64,000 nt of DNA from an uncultured Pseudanabaenaceae cyanobacterium (GTDB taxonomy: Bacteria > Cyanobacteriota > Cyanobacteriia > Pseudanabaenales > Pseudanabaenaceae): contig CALGKB010000002.1 in assembly GCA_937927915.1 (NCBI GenBank), forward strand, positions 62,001 to 126,000, given 5' to 3'. Below the pieces are notes generated by a model. The model did no database searches, had not been told where the DNA came from, and saw nothing but the letters and a program-made list of their open reading frames with translations. Within the stretch, counting starts at the first letter, position 1. Each line of letters opens with the position of its first letter. The translations under genes and the position numbers were made by a program. Below are positions 10,952 through 20,736 of the stretch, in pieces.

Positions 10952-11659
10952 ATGTGGCAGTATAAATTTTTGCTCAGTAGGTCCAGTCCAGAAGGTGGTT
11001 TCAACCTAGTGGAAGCTTTGGTAGCAGTAATTGTGGTGGGTATCCTGGCAACAGCTACTCTTCCCCTATTCCTAATGTCGATCGGGTCAAGGGCGCAAGC
11101 ACGGCGGGTTGATCTGGCGAGTCAGGCGGGGCGATCTTACATCGACGCAGTACGATCGGGAGCTTTGACCGTAGCTGATCTTCCTAATAGTGGTCCCAAC
11201 AGACTGGTAACTCTCTACAGCAGCCCAGGTGTACCCATCAAAGATTTCGATACAATTCCTGCTCCAGACCCTGCAAACTATCTGGCTAGCACGAGCGGTC
11301 TGCGGGGAATCAGGATAGATGGCAATACGAACGGCTTTTCTGAGGGAGATTCCTATGATTTTGTCATCCAGCCTATGCGCACTAGGATTGTGCCCATACC
11401 TCCTGCCACGGACGAGCCAGCAAGCTTGGCTGACAGGGAAACAGCTTTGAGAAAGCAAGGGTTTACTATAGGAATACGGGTCTACCGTGCTGATGCCTTT
11501 AGCTTGCCTAGGCTTTACAGGGGTTCAGAACCTGCTTGCCAAAGAGGAAGGACTGTCTTTGGGCGTGGTTTGGGTAACCGTGCTTGTCCTGTAGTGACAA
11601 TGTGGGCACATATAGTTTCTGATGTTAACTCTGCAACAGTTCCCGAAAGTTTCAGATAG
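10952..11659 (+). CDS. hpsB: Type IV pilin-like / pseudopilin (HpsB-like)
   Basis: Class III signal GGFNLVEALVAVIVVGILATATLPLF; directly downstream of hpsA. Confidence 0.7.
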   Translation: MWQYKFLLSRSSPEGGFNLVEALVAVIVVGILATATLPLFLMSIGSRAQARRVDLASQAGRSYIDAVRSGALTVADLPNSGPNRLVTLYSSPGVPIKDFDTIPAPDPANYLASTSGLRGIRIDGNTNGFSEGDSYDFVIQPMRTRIVPIPPATDEPASLADRETALRKQGFTIGIRVYRADAFSLPRLYRGSEPACQRGRTVFGRGLGNRACPVVTMWAHIVSDVNSATVPESFR

Positions 11660-11672
11660 TGGAGGTGCTTCT

Positions 11673-12977
11673 GTGAAAAGACACATACAGCGGTTAATAG
11701 AATGGCGGCTTAAGCTCTCTAAACTTTCTCAGGTCAAGGGTTTCACCCTTATAGAGCTGCTGGTCGCCTCAATTATGGCAGGTATTATCGTCGCTGTTTT
11801 ACTTGCCTTCGTGGTAGAGATTCTGCAAAGCGATCGTCGGGAACAGGCAAAGTCAGATATGCAGATGGAATTGCAAGCTGCTCTTGATTTCATAGCCGAC
11901 GACCTCAAGCAAGCTGTCTACATCTATGATGCCGATGGCATAGAGAGAGATAGTAGCCAAAACCCCCCTGGTATCAGAGATCAGCTACCTGGTGTAACTG
12001 CAGAGCGTGTACCTGTGCTGGTATTTTGGAAACGGCATTACTACAATCCTAATGATGAGGTGGGCGTGGGTCCAGACGGTAGGGGAGCAGAGCCTAAGGA
12101 GCAGGTCAGGAAGATAGTCCTAGGAGTGGCAAATACGGAAAACACTCCCAATGGTCCCCAGAACGTCAATGAGCCAATTGGAGAGCCTAGGTATGTTTAT
12201 GCCTTGGTGGCGTATTATTTGCGTTCAAACAGAGGCGGTCAGGGACTAGTACGCGCAAATACAATGCAGATTGAGCGCATTGAGATTCGAGATGGCATCC
12301 GATCGGATTGTCAAAATGCTGAACCCGCTACCTGTCCGCTAACGCCTGCTCCAATAAAGAGAGTAAATGACATCAACTACTGGGTTGTTCCTGACCGAAA
12401 TTTCAGACGGTTTGACTTAACAGGAGTTGGTACTTTACGCGATCGGATGAACCGCTGGAGAAATGCGGGTCTTGGTTATGACTTAGGAGGGGTTAATCAA
12501 CCACAAGTCATCTTAGATTTTGTAGACGATACGATCTATACTCCTGCCCATGATGACTCTGACCCTAAGAATAGTCTGATTCATGTGCCAATTCGCCCGA
12601 ACAATGATCTAGGTGGCAATGTTAACAATTTCTTTAGCGATAACCCTGACTGCGCTGACCCTGTGATCGGAGTAGGCAGAAATCCACCCAATGGAGACAC
12701 AAATGGCGACAATAAAATAGATATAGCCACCCAAAGAATACCAGGGAGATTCGATACAAGTACGACTTTGTCCAGGGCTGATAACGCCAGTAGTTTCTTT
12801 GTCTGTGTTAACTCCATGCAGAATGTTGCTAGAGTCTATATAAGAGCTAATGCTCTAGCGCGTCTATCCCGCAACTATGCTGATCGTCGATTTGCTACTG
12901 GTCGTACCAATGAATCTAGTTTTTTGACGACATCCAGCATTAGGGCTTTTGCTCGTAGTTCTATCACACTGCCATAG
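11673..12977 (+). CDS. hpsC: Pseudopilin (HpsC-like), prepilin N-methylation motif
   Basis: KGFTLIELLVASIMAGIIVAVLLAFVVEI; GTG start at 11673 with upstream GGAGGTG; ORF opens at 11622. Confidence 0.7.
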   Translation: MKRHIQRLIEWRLKLSKLSQVKGFTLIELLVASIMAGIIVAVLLAFVVEILQSDRREQAKSDMQMELQAALDFIADDLKQAVYIYDADGIERDSSQNPPGIRDQLPGVTAERVPVLVFWKRHYYNPNDEVGVGPDGRGAEPKEQVRKIVLGVANTENTPNGPQNVNEPIGEPRYVYALVAYYLRSNRGGQGLVRANTMQIERIEIRDGIRSDCQNAEPATCPLTPAPIKRVNDINYWVVPDRNFRRFDLTGVGTLRDRMNRWRNAGLGYDLGGVNQPQVILDFVDDTIYTPAHDDSDPKNSLIHVPIRPNNDLGGNVNNFFSDNPDCADPVIGVGRNPPNGDTNGDNKIDIATQRIPGRFDTSTTLSRADNASSFFVCVNSMQNVARVYIRANALARLSRNYADRRFATGRTNESSFLTTSSIRAFARSSITLP

Positions 12978-12985
12978 GGGGGAGT

Positions 12986-13627
12986 ATGCTGAAATTTTTA
13001 TTGCCAAGGAGAGAGGGAACTGGTACCGCTACCAGCAAGGGATTTAGCTTAATTGAGTTGATTACGGTGGTGGTGATTGTTGGTATTCTTGCTGCTATTG
13101 TTTCGCCTAGCTACATATCTTTTCTCAATACAATGAGGATGAATAATGCCCAGAGCAGGGTTTTTTCTTCTATTAAGAAGGCGCAGAGTGAAGCTAGAAA
13201 GCTAAAAAGACCACATAGAATGTACATCAGAGTTAGCCCCACCACAAATAGAATTCAAACAGCTATCTTACCTATGTCTGACGCTGGCACATTTAGAACT
13301 GATATTGACAATGGGAATATTGACAATTTGAGTTGGGAAGATATTCCAGATAGCAGTGACTTATGGGTGGGTACAACTCAAGCCTCAGATATTCATTCTA
13401 AAGGTTCACAAAGGTACATTTGCATCGGGTTCAACGGTGATGGCACAATACACTTAGGAGTTGGGTGTATTAATCTCCACAACCGATTCATCATCATCAA
13501 ACCCCAAAGGAGTGGCAGTAAAAAAGTTCGCTGCATTAGAATTTCCACTATTCTAGGTTCAATCTCTATGTTCAGAGAGGGAGAAGCAGATGGATGTAAA
13601 GATCCCGGAGAAGCAAATACCTTGTAG
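12986..13627 (+). CDS. GspH/FimT-like pseudopilin
   Basis: KGFSLIELITVVVIVGILAAIVSPSYISFL class III signal; operon position after two pseudopilins. Confidence 0.7.
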   Translation: MLKFLLPRREGTGTATSKGFSLIELITVVVIVGILAAIVSPSYISFLNTMRMNNAQSRVFSSIKKAQSEARKLKRPHRMYIRVSPTTNRIQTAILPMSDAGTFRTDIDNGNIDNLSWEDIPDSSDLWVGTTQASDIHSKGSQRYICIGFNGDGTIHLGVGCINLHNRFIIIKPQRSGSKKVRCIRISTILGSISMFREGEADGCKDPGEANTL

Positions 13628-13639
13628 ATAACCTTCAAT

Positions 13640-14162
13640 GCATCCTCGAGAAGAGAATGATTATCCTAACTCTAGGGCGCGTTGGGGTATTACCCTCTGA
13701 CCTTCGAGTAGGACGGTAGACCCCTCTCCAAAGGCAAGCTTCAAGGCTAAGGCAGGCAGCAGGGCGTTTGAGTTGACTAGCTAGTACCTCCGTGAACTCC
13801 CTGGTAGTAACTGGTTGGGGGGCTGTTCCATTCAATACAGGATTAACCTCACCAAGGAAAACCACTGGTCAGCACTTCGATCACTTCCCCCAATCCCAAC
13901 TGGAAGATGGGCAAGATGCGCCGCAGTGCCCCACCCCCCCGATGATGGAGCGCCCTGCTGAGTTAACTACGGAATCACAAGTGGCAAGGGCAGTAGACAC
14001 CAATCGATCGTTTCCCCAGTCCAGCACCGCCGCCGTAGGAAACAGAGTTTGCCCTTTGGGGACATTACGGGTCAGGACAAATAGCTGGTCACCCCGATCG
14101 AGAATAGCCTGCCCCAGACGAGAGCCAATAAAACCAGTTGCACCGAGTAACTCGATTCACAT
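13640..14162 (-). pseudogene. Decayed NAD-dependent epimerase/dehydratase of the TIGR01777 (SDR39U1/YfcH-like) family
   Basis: Minus strand reads (M*)IELLGATGFIGSRLGQAILDRGDQLFVLTRN..., then after a gap [31 protein letters not shown], then in another frame [33 protein letters not shown], then in another frame LLEDALKV. Stop at codon 2, internal loss and frameshifts. Confidence 0.7.
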
Positions 14163-14256
14163 AGTGTTTGCTTTTTAGTTTACTACCTGGGATGGGCAGG
14201 ATAGTACGTACTCATAGTCCTTCCGATCGGGCCAAAACTGCAGGAGAGAGAAGAGT

Positions 14257-14661
14257 CTAAAGGGTGGCGAGGGGTTCGGGTTGCCATACTTCGCCGTAGG
14301 TTGCTCTTAGTTGCTGCCAATGCTCGATCTGCCCTGGGGCATATTCCCCTGGCTTACCCCACTGCAAAAAGATACTGAGGTCGGGTTCTCCCTGCTCATT
14401 TAATAGGCGAATGGCGTAGGTAGGAAAATTGCCCCGCTTTGCCTGCCCCTGCTCAAACTTGACGGTTTTGATACGATCGATATTGAGATGAAATTCAAAA
14501 TCCTCTGTGTGCATATTAGCGTATTTGCCCTGGGGGAGTTCCGCATAGTATAATTTCTGGATCACTGTGCGCACCTCTAGGACTGCCCCCCCGTTGGTAC
14601 AAATCAAGCGCACCAAACCCAAGTCTGTACAGGATTCCAGAAACGATTTGAGGTTAGCCAT
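14257..14661 (-). CDS. Conserved protein, possibly ChuX/HutX-like heme-utilisation family
   Basis: MANLKSFLESCTDLGLVRLICTNGGAVLEVRTVIQKLYYAELPQGKYANMHTEDFEFHLNIDRI...; family call from memory only. Confidence 0.5.
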   Translation of the reverse strand: MANLKSFLESCTDLGLVRLICTNGGAVLEVRTVIQKLYYAELPQGKYANMHTEDFEFHLNIDRIKTVKFEQGQAKRGNFPTYAIRLLNEQGEPDLSIFLQWGKPGEYAPGQIEHWQQLRATYGEVWQPEPLATL

Positions 14662-14733
14662 AACATTGCCAGAGTGGGTAGGAGAATTTTAACCCAATAT
14701 GCGACAATTTAGAGGCGATTTCTCTTATAGCCT

Positions 14734-15840
14734 ATGGCACGCCCTGTCTCCAAAAATTCTACTCCCCCTAAGGAACCAGAGCATAACGATCGGCAAAAAG
14801 CCCTCAACCAAGTCCTAGAAAAAATTGAGAAGGAGTTTGGCAAGGGGGCTATCATGCGCCTTGGTGACGCCAAGCAGTTGGTGGTAGAAACGGTGTCCAG
14901 CGGTGCCCTGACCCTAGACTTAGCCCTAGGGGGGGGGTATCCCAAGGGGCGCATTGTAGAAATCTACGGACCCGAAAGTTCCGGTAAAACTACCCTAGTC
15001 CTGCACGCCATCGCGGAAGTCCAGCGCCAGGGGGGCACAGCAGCCTTTGTAGATGCGGAACACGCCCTCGACCCCCTCTATGCCGAACGTCTGGGAGTGG
15101 ATGTGGCAAATCTCATCGTCTCCCAACCGGACAACGGCGAAATGGCACTAGAAATTGTCGACCAACTGGTGCGATCGATGGCGGTGGACATAATTGCGGT
15201 GGATTCCGTAGCGGCGTTGGTGCCCAGGGCAGAAATTGAGGGGGAGATGGGGGATTCCCATGTAGGCTTGCAGGCGCGCTTGATGAGCCAGGCATTGCGC
15301 AAAATTACGGGGAATATCGCCCAATCTAACTGTATTGTTGTGTTTTTGAACCAGCTCAGGCAAAAGATCGGTGCTATGGGCTACGGTCCCAATGAAACAA
15401 CGACGGGGGGCACTGCCCTCAAGTTCTATGCCTCCGTACGCCTGGACATCCGCCGCAAAGAGACCCTGAAAAAAGGCAACGAAGAATACGGCATCAGGGT
15501 GAGGGTGAAGGTGGCGAAAAACAAAGTTGCTCCTCCCTTCCGCATCGCTGAATTTGACATCATTTTTGGCAAGGGGATTTCCACCAAGGGCTGCATCTTG
15601 GACTTGGCAGAGGAGTTGAAGATCGTCACCCGCAAAGGGGCTTGGTATAGTTACAAGGGGGAAAATATCGCCCAGGGCAGAGACAATACCATAAAATTTC
15701 TGGAAACTAACCCTGAAGTATGTCAAGAGATTGAAAACCTCCTGCGGGAACAAATTAGCGCCGGGGCGACTATCTCTGTCACCAAAACCAGTACGGAAGA
15801 CGAAGAAGCAGAAAATGAGGAACTACCAGAGGAGTTCTAA
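14734..15840 (+). CDS. recA: Recombinase RecA
   Basis: [26 protein letters not shown] Walker [41 protein letters not shown]. Confidence 0.98.
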   Translation: MARPVSKNSTPPKEPEHNDRQKALNQVLEKIEKEFGKGAIMRLGDAKQLVVETVSSGALTLDLALGGGYPKGRIVEIYGPESSGKTTLVLHAIAEVQRQGGTAAFVDAEHALDPLYAERLGVDVANLIVSQPDNGEMALEIVDQLVRSMAVDIIAVDSVAALVPRAEIEGEMGDSHVGLQARLMSQALRKITGNIAQSNCIVVFLNQLRQKIGAMGYGPNETTTGGTALKFYASVRLDIRRKETLKKGNEEYGIRVRVKVAKNKVAPPFRIAEFDIIFGKGISTKGCILDLAEELKIVTRKGAWYSYKGENIAQGRDNTIKFLETNPEVCQEIENLLREQISAGATISVTKTSTEDEEAENEELPEEF

Positions 15841-16546
15841 ACGCCTGTTTACGGATTTTGACGGTCCCTTGATGGATGTGTCGGAGCGTTACTACCAGGT
15901 CTACCTCTACTGTCTGCACCAAGTCCGCCTGCCCCAACAACCGATCGTGCAGATGAGCAAGGAGGAGTTCTGGTCGGCAAAACGGGCACAGGTGCCGGAG
16001 TGGAAAATTGGCTGGGAGTCTGGGTTGACCCTACCGGGACAGGCAGAGGACTTTGCCCGCCTACGCAGTGAAACTGTCCATTCTCCCCTCTTCTTTCAGT
16101 ACGATCGCTTGCATGACTTTGCCATTCCCGCCCTGGAAAAGTTACAAGAGCATGGTTTTGATCTGGCAGTGATGACAATGCGCCGCCAGAAAGAACTCTA
16201 CCCCGTCCTCAACCATTTTAATTTGGGCAGATTCTTTGCCACCGATCGGATTTTCTGCCTGCGGGATGACTACAAAAAGAGGGGAGATACCAAGGACAAA
16301 CCCCAGTTGATGGAAAAGGCAATTGCCACCCTGCCCCCCGTAGAGGAACAGTGGATTGTGGGGGATACAGAAGCAGACATCATCGCCGGCAAACGCTTCA
16401 GGGTGAAAACGATCGGTATCCTCTCCGGCATTCGCAATGAGTACCAACTGAGACTCCATCAACCCGATCGCATCAAGGCAGACCTGCGGGAAGTGGTAGC
16501 AGAACTGACAGGGGACGCCATCTATAATAAAATTGGAGCACTTTGA
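15815..16546 (+). CDS. HAD family hydrolase
   Basis: [19 protein letters not shown] (DxD), [15 protein letters not shown]; likely ATG at 15815, overlapping the recA 3' end. Confidence 0.8.
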   Translation: MRNYQRSSKRLFTDFDGPLMDVSERYYQVYLYCLHQVRLPQQPIVQMSKEEFWSAKRAQVPEWKIGWESGLTLPGQAEDFARLRSETVHSPLFFQYDRLHDFAIPALEKLQEHGFDLAVMTMRRQKELYPVLNHFNLGRFFATDRIFCLRDDYKKRGDTKDKPQLMEKAIATLPPVEEQWIVGDTEADIIAGKRFRVKTIGILSGIRNEYQLRLHQPDRIKADLREVVAELTGDAIYNKIGAL

Positions 16547-16569
16547 CCACCATTCATAACTAATTATCT

Positions 16570-17550
16570 ATGGCACCATACTCTGAGGGACAAATTCTGC
16601 ATCATGCCACCCTCCATCAGTTGCAAGTTTTTGAAGTGGCAGCGAGGCATCGCAGTTTTACCAGGGCGGCGGAGGAGTTATTTTTGACCCAGCCCACAGT
16701 TTCCATGCAGATCAAGCAACTGAGCAAGGCGGTGGGGTTACCTTTATTTGAGCAGGTGGGGAAGCGGTTATTTTTGACGGACGCGGGGGAGGACCTCTAC
16801 GCCACGTGCAATCGCATCTTCGAGGAGTTGGCGGAATTTGAGATGAAGGTAGCCGACATGAAGGGCATGAAGCAGGGGCGGTTGAAGTTAGGGGTTGTCA
16901 CTACCGCTAACTACGTCATTCCCCGTCTTTTGGGTCCCTTTTGCCATCGCTATCCAGGGATTCAGGTGTCCTTGAATGTCACTAACCATGACCGCCTCGT
17001 GGACCGCATCCAGGAGAACCGCGACGACCTCTATATTATGAGTCATATCCCGCCCCAGTTGGAGTTGCAGTCCTATCATTTTATTGAGAATCCCCTAGTG
17101 GTGCTTGCCCATCGCGACCACCCCCTGGTGCAGGAAAAAAATATCTCCCTAGAGCGCTTAGCAAAGGAATCTTTTATCATGCGGGAGGCGGGTTCCTACA
17201 CCAGACGCAGTGTGCAGAAGTTATTTGACCAGCATGGTCTCACGATCAATATCAAGATGGAATTTGACAGCAATGAGGCAATCAAACAGGCAATTGCCGG
17301 CGGTATGGGGATTTCCGTATTGTCTCTACACACCCTGGCTTTGGAGGGAGCGTCAGGACAATTAGCAATTTTAGATGTGGAGCATTTCCCCATTACCAAT
17401 CAGTGGTATATCTGTCATATTGCGGGGAAACAAATTTCTGTTATTGCCCAAACATTTCTGCAATTCCTGCAAACAGAAGGACGCAAAATCGCCCAACAAA
17501 CCCTGGCGGCAACTAGGGGAGAAGAGGTAGTGACCGCTAATGCTAGCTAG
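16570..17550 (+). CDS. rbcR: LysR family transcriptional regulator, RbcR-like
   Basis: HATLHQLQVFEVAARHRSFTRAAEELFLTQPTVSMQIKQLSKAVGLPLFEQVGKRLFLTDAGEDLY HTH of RbcR type. Confidence 0.75.
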   Translation: MAPYSEGQILHHATLHQLQVFEVAARHRSFTRAAEELFLTQPTVSMQIKQLSKAVGLPLFEQVGKRLFLTDAGEDLYATCNRIFEELAEFEMKVADMKGMKQGRLKLGVVTTANYVIPRLLGPFCHRYPGIQVSLNVTNHDRLVDRIQENRDDLYIMSHIPPQLELQSYHFIENPLVVLAHRDHPLVQEKNISLERLAKESFIMREAGSYTRRSVQKLFDQHGLTINIKMEFDSNEAIKQAIAGGMGISVLSLHTLALEGASGQLAILDVEHFPITNQWYICHIAGKQISVIAQTFLQFLQTEGRKIAQQTLAATRGEEVVTANAS

Positions 17551-19159
17551 TATTTTGCTCATTTTAGCTGTGGGGTTTCTGGGGGGGCAAATTGCCAGAC
17601 GATCGGGACTTCCCCCCCTCTTTGCCATGATTATTGTGGGTATATTTCTACAACCCTGGCTCAGCCCTGAGGTAATCGGGTTGGCACAGGATTTGCGCAT
17701 GGTAGCGGTCTGTATAATTCTGATGAAGGCAGGTTTGGGTTTGGATGCGGAAAAATTAGCCCAACAGGGAACAGTTGCCCTCCGCCTTGGTTTTTTGCCT
17801 GCCACCCTAGAAGCAATTGTGGTGGGTTTGATAGCAATTCCCCTGTTTCAATTTAACTGGCTCCATGGTTTATTGTTGGGGTGCATTTTGGGGGCGGAAT
17901 CCCCCGCCGTCATTGTGCCTGGGATGTTGCGTTTGAAGAGCCTGGGTTGGGGAGTAGAGAAGGGCATCCCCGATGCTATTTTGACGGGCAGCGCCCTCTC
18001 CGATGTCCTGTTGCTGTTAGTTTTTAACTTACTCCTAGGCATTTTAACCCGATCGGATAGTCCCAATTTTAGATTGGGGGGTATTAGTTTAACGAGCTGG
18101 CAGTTATTACCAATTCAAGTAGTCCTACAAATTGGCTTGGGCATAGCTTTGGGCTATATTGCTGCCCGTCTTGTGGTACTTTTACTTACTCGCCAGCGCT
18201 GGGCAGAAAATGTCGTGCAGGAAACGATCGTTGCCTTTTGTTTTGCCCTGGGTCTGGTGATTGGGGCGGAGAAATTGCCCCTTTACTCCGGCTATCTGGC
18301 GGTGATGGCAATGGGATTTTTTTTAATTGAACTGGATAGACCCCTAGCACGCACCCTCCGATCGGGCTTTGACAGTCTGTGGACAGTAGCAGAAATATTT
18401 TTGTTTGTGTTCCTGGGGACAGCCATCGATCTCACTATTTTGGGCAATGTTTTACTGCCTGGTTTGGGTCTGTTGCTGGTCAGTACCCTGGTGGGGCGGG
18501 GTTTAGGCTGGTGGCTCTCCACCCAGGGGAGTAATTGGCACTGGCGAGAACGGCTGTTTTTGTTGCCCGCCAATTCGGCTAAAGCGACTGTACAAGCGGC
18601 GTTAGGTGCCATTCCCCTCAATTACGGTATCAGTGGGGGGGATGTGATGCTTGCCCTGGCTGCTCTCTCGATTTTGGTGACTGCCCCCCTCGGCGCCTGG
18701 GCGATCCCCACCTTTGCCCCCCGCCTGTTGCAGAAAGGAGAAGTTGACCCCACCAAAGTTGCTCTCCATCGCAAGGTTACCTTCCTGTGCCCCGTCGACC
18801 TATCCGAGGTGACCCCGATCGTGTTGGCGAAGGCTGCCGAATTAGCTCGCCGTGCCGATGGCAGGGTGATTGTCCTCCATGTGCCCCAGGGGGAAACTGA
18901 CTATGCAGCAATCCTCAAGCCCTGGCTGGAGAGCAATTTAGGGGACATTCGCTATCAACTGGTGACTCCCTACGGTGCCGTACCGGAGGTGATTCTGCGC
19001 ATTGCCCAGGAATATGGAGTGGATGAAATTATCATGGGGAAAGGGCAACACAGTGCCCTTGTGGGTTCCGTGTCCCAGGCAGTGCTGGAAGGGAGTCCCA
19101 TCCCCGTTATTGTCGTTACTCCGCCAGACCCAACGCCCGCAGCATCCCCCGCAACTTGA
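17540..19159 (+). CDS. Cation:proton antiporter with C-terminal universal stress protein (UspA) domain
   Basis: Many TM segments, ILGAESPAVIVPGML; C-terminal VTFLCPVDLSEVTPIVLAKAAELARRADGRVIVLHVP...SVSQAVLEGSPIPVIVV Usp-like. Confidence 0.75.
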   Translation: MLASILLILAVGFLGGQIARRSGLPPLFAMIIVGIFLQPWLSPEVIGLAQDLRMVAVCIILMKAGLGLDAEKLAQQGTVALRLGFLPATLEAIVVGLIAIPLFQFNWLHGLLLGCILGAESPAVIVPGMLRLKSLGWGVEKGIPDAILTGSALSDVLLLLVFNLLLGILTRSDSPNFRLGGISLTSWQLLPIQVVLQIGLGIALGYIAARLVVLLLTRQRWAENVVQETIVAFCFALGLVIGAEKLPLYSGYLAVMAMGFFLIELDRPLARTLRSGFDSLWTVAEIFLFVFLGTAIDLTILGNVLLPGLGLLLVSTLVGRGLGWWLSTQGSNWHWRERLFLLPANSAKATVQAALGAIPLNYGISGGDVMLALAALSILVTAPLGAWAIPTFAPRLLQKGEVDPTKVALHRKVTFLCPVDLSEVTPIVLAKAAELARRADGRVIVLHVPQGETDYAAILKPWLESNLGDIRYQLVTPYGAVPEVILRIAQEYGVDEIIMGKGQHSALVGSVSQAVLEGSPIPVIVVTPPDPTPAASPAT

Positions 19160-20420
19160 GGTTAGTTTCTTCCCATTCTCGCTCCACCTGGGAGTCCTGC
19201 ACGATCCCTGCCCCTGCAAACAACTTTACCCGATTGCCGCTGACATAGCCCGATCGGATAGCCACCGCAAACTCTCCCTCCCCCTGTCCATTCACCCAGC
19301 CAATGGGAGCAGCATAACCCTCCCTGTCCCCTGGCTCCCAGGCAGCAATAAATTCCAGTGCCCTGTCCCGTGGTTTTCCCCCCATCGCTGCTGTGGGGTG
19401 TAGAGCATCTAAGAGGTGAAAAACATCCAGCCAGGAGGAAGTCCGCCATTGCCCTTGGATGGGGGTGTAGAGATGTTGCAAATCCTTCAACTCCCTCACT
19501 CTGGGGGGGGAAACCTCCCCCACCTCTGCCCCTACCGATCGGTAGGCTGCCAGGATGGAATCGACAACAATTTGGTGTTCCCGCCTATCTTTGCTACTGT
19601 CTAGGAGAGACTCCCCCCGCCGACTCGACCCCGCTAGGGCATCACTGCGCAAATGGAGGCAATCCCCCTGCCAGGCAAATTGCAACAACATCTCCGGCGT
19701 TGCTCCCACAAACGTCCGCCCACCCTTCCCCTCCAACAAAAACAGAGTACAGTCCTCGCTGGCTGCCCCCAGCTGCTGCAACAAGCCAAAGGGACAAAAG
19801 GGCGCACTGCCCACTACCTCCACCGATCGGGATAACACCACTTTCACTAGCTCCCCCCGCCCGATCGCTGTCAAGGCCTGCTTGACACTCTCACACCAGG
19901 GTAAAAAATCATTGTTCAGCACCAAGGCAGTCCCTCCCCCCACCGCCAAACTCCTAGCCTCCCCCCGACAGAGCTGCTCCAACCGCCCCTGCAGCCGCGC
20001 CACCACTCCCCGCCAATCCTCCTGGGGTAGCACCCACTCCCACAGCAGCAACTGCCCTTCCCGCAACAACCACTGGGGTAGCCACAGACAGGACTCCCCC
20101 CCAGGGCTAAAGGACATCCCCCCTAGCCAATAGGGCGGACAGACCCCTCGCCACCTGCTGTCAAAGGCAGCAATTGCCCCTCCCCAATCCCGCAGGTTGC
20201 CCCCCGCCAGGGACCACAAATGCCCACCCCCCGCCAAATAGTGATCCCCCCGTTGCCAAATAAACCGCCTTGCTCCCCTCTGGGCAGCTGTAAAACTAAT
20301 CACATCCGGTGGCACATATTTTTGCGTATAATTTACTAAAATCTTACACTTTTGTCTTTGCGCCTCCTCCCACGCCCAACGCACCACCTCTACCAAATCA
20401 CTAGTCATGGCAAGGTTCAT
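19116..20420 (-). CDS. menF: Isochorismate synthase
   Basis: Chorismate-binding enzyme motifs: LVKVVLSRSVEV, TFVGATPEMLL, STWLDVFHLLDALHPTAAMGGKPRDRAL-like region, FAVAIRSGYVSGNRVKLFAGAGIV. Confidence 0.85.
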   Translation of the reverse strand: MNLAMTSDLVEVVRWAWEEAQRQKCKILVNYTQKYVPPDVISFTAAQRGARRFIWQRGDHYLAGGGHLWSLAGGNLRDWGGAIAAFDSRWRGVCPPYWLGGMSFSPGGESCLWLPQWLLREGQLLLWEWVLPQEDWRGVVARLQGRLEQLCRGEARSLAVGGGTALVLNNDFLPWCESVKQALTAIGRGELVKVVLSRSVEVVGSAPFCPFGLLQQLGAASEDCTLFLLEGKGGRTFVGATPEMLLQFAWQGDCLHLRSDALAGSSRRGESLLDSSKDRREHQIVVDSILAAYRSVGAEVGEVSPPRVRELKDLQHLYTPIQGQWRTSSWLDVFHLLDALHPTAAMGGKPRDRALEFIAAWEPGDREGYAAPIGWVNGQGEGEFAVAIRSGYVSGNRVKLFAGAGIVQDSQVEREWEETNLKLRGMLRALGLAE

Positions 20421-20685
20421 TTGTTACAGCGGTCAACTCAAACAGCACCCCACAGGTATCTGGCGTTTTGCCTTGGTGGTAAAAAGTCAGCTTGTACTGC
20501 GAGAAGTGCCCCGATCGGTGCAAAATACTAGCTGCCAGCCAGAGGGCATCGTGGTCCCTACTGGGCAAATGAAACCAACCCCTTTCTATGCCTTGGTTTA
20601 AGCCCGTTTGGAGGGCAGCGGCTAATTGTCCAAGGACACGTTCTAAATCTTGCCGTTGCACTGGTGGGGGAGAAGAATGCGCCAT
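20401..20685 (-). CDS. Conserved hypothetical protein
   Basis: 94 aa ORF just upstream of and slightly overlapping menF on the same strand. Confidence 0.5.
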   Translation of the reverse strand: MAHSSPPPVQRQDLERVLGQLAAALQTGLNQGIERGWFHLPSRDHDALWLAASILHRSGHFSQYKLTFYHQGKTPDTCGVLFELTAVTNEPCHD

Positions 20686-20736
20686 AATATTAGGGGGGGG
20701 TATATCCTACAGATTAAGCATAGGTGAGGAAACACA

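Noticed and set aside
13792-14178. 128 aa + strand ORF in the hps-downstream gap
   Set aside because: It is antisense to the epimerase pseudogene remnants; composition and lack of motifs do not support a gene
15148-15753. 201 aa minus-strand ORF within recA
   Set aside because: Antisense to recA, no family motifs
19358-20133. Several overlapping + strand ORFs (175, 192, 62, 60 aa) opposite menF
   Set aside because: Low-complexity Pro/Ser-rich antisense translations of a well-supported menF gene
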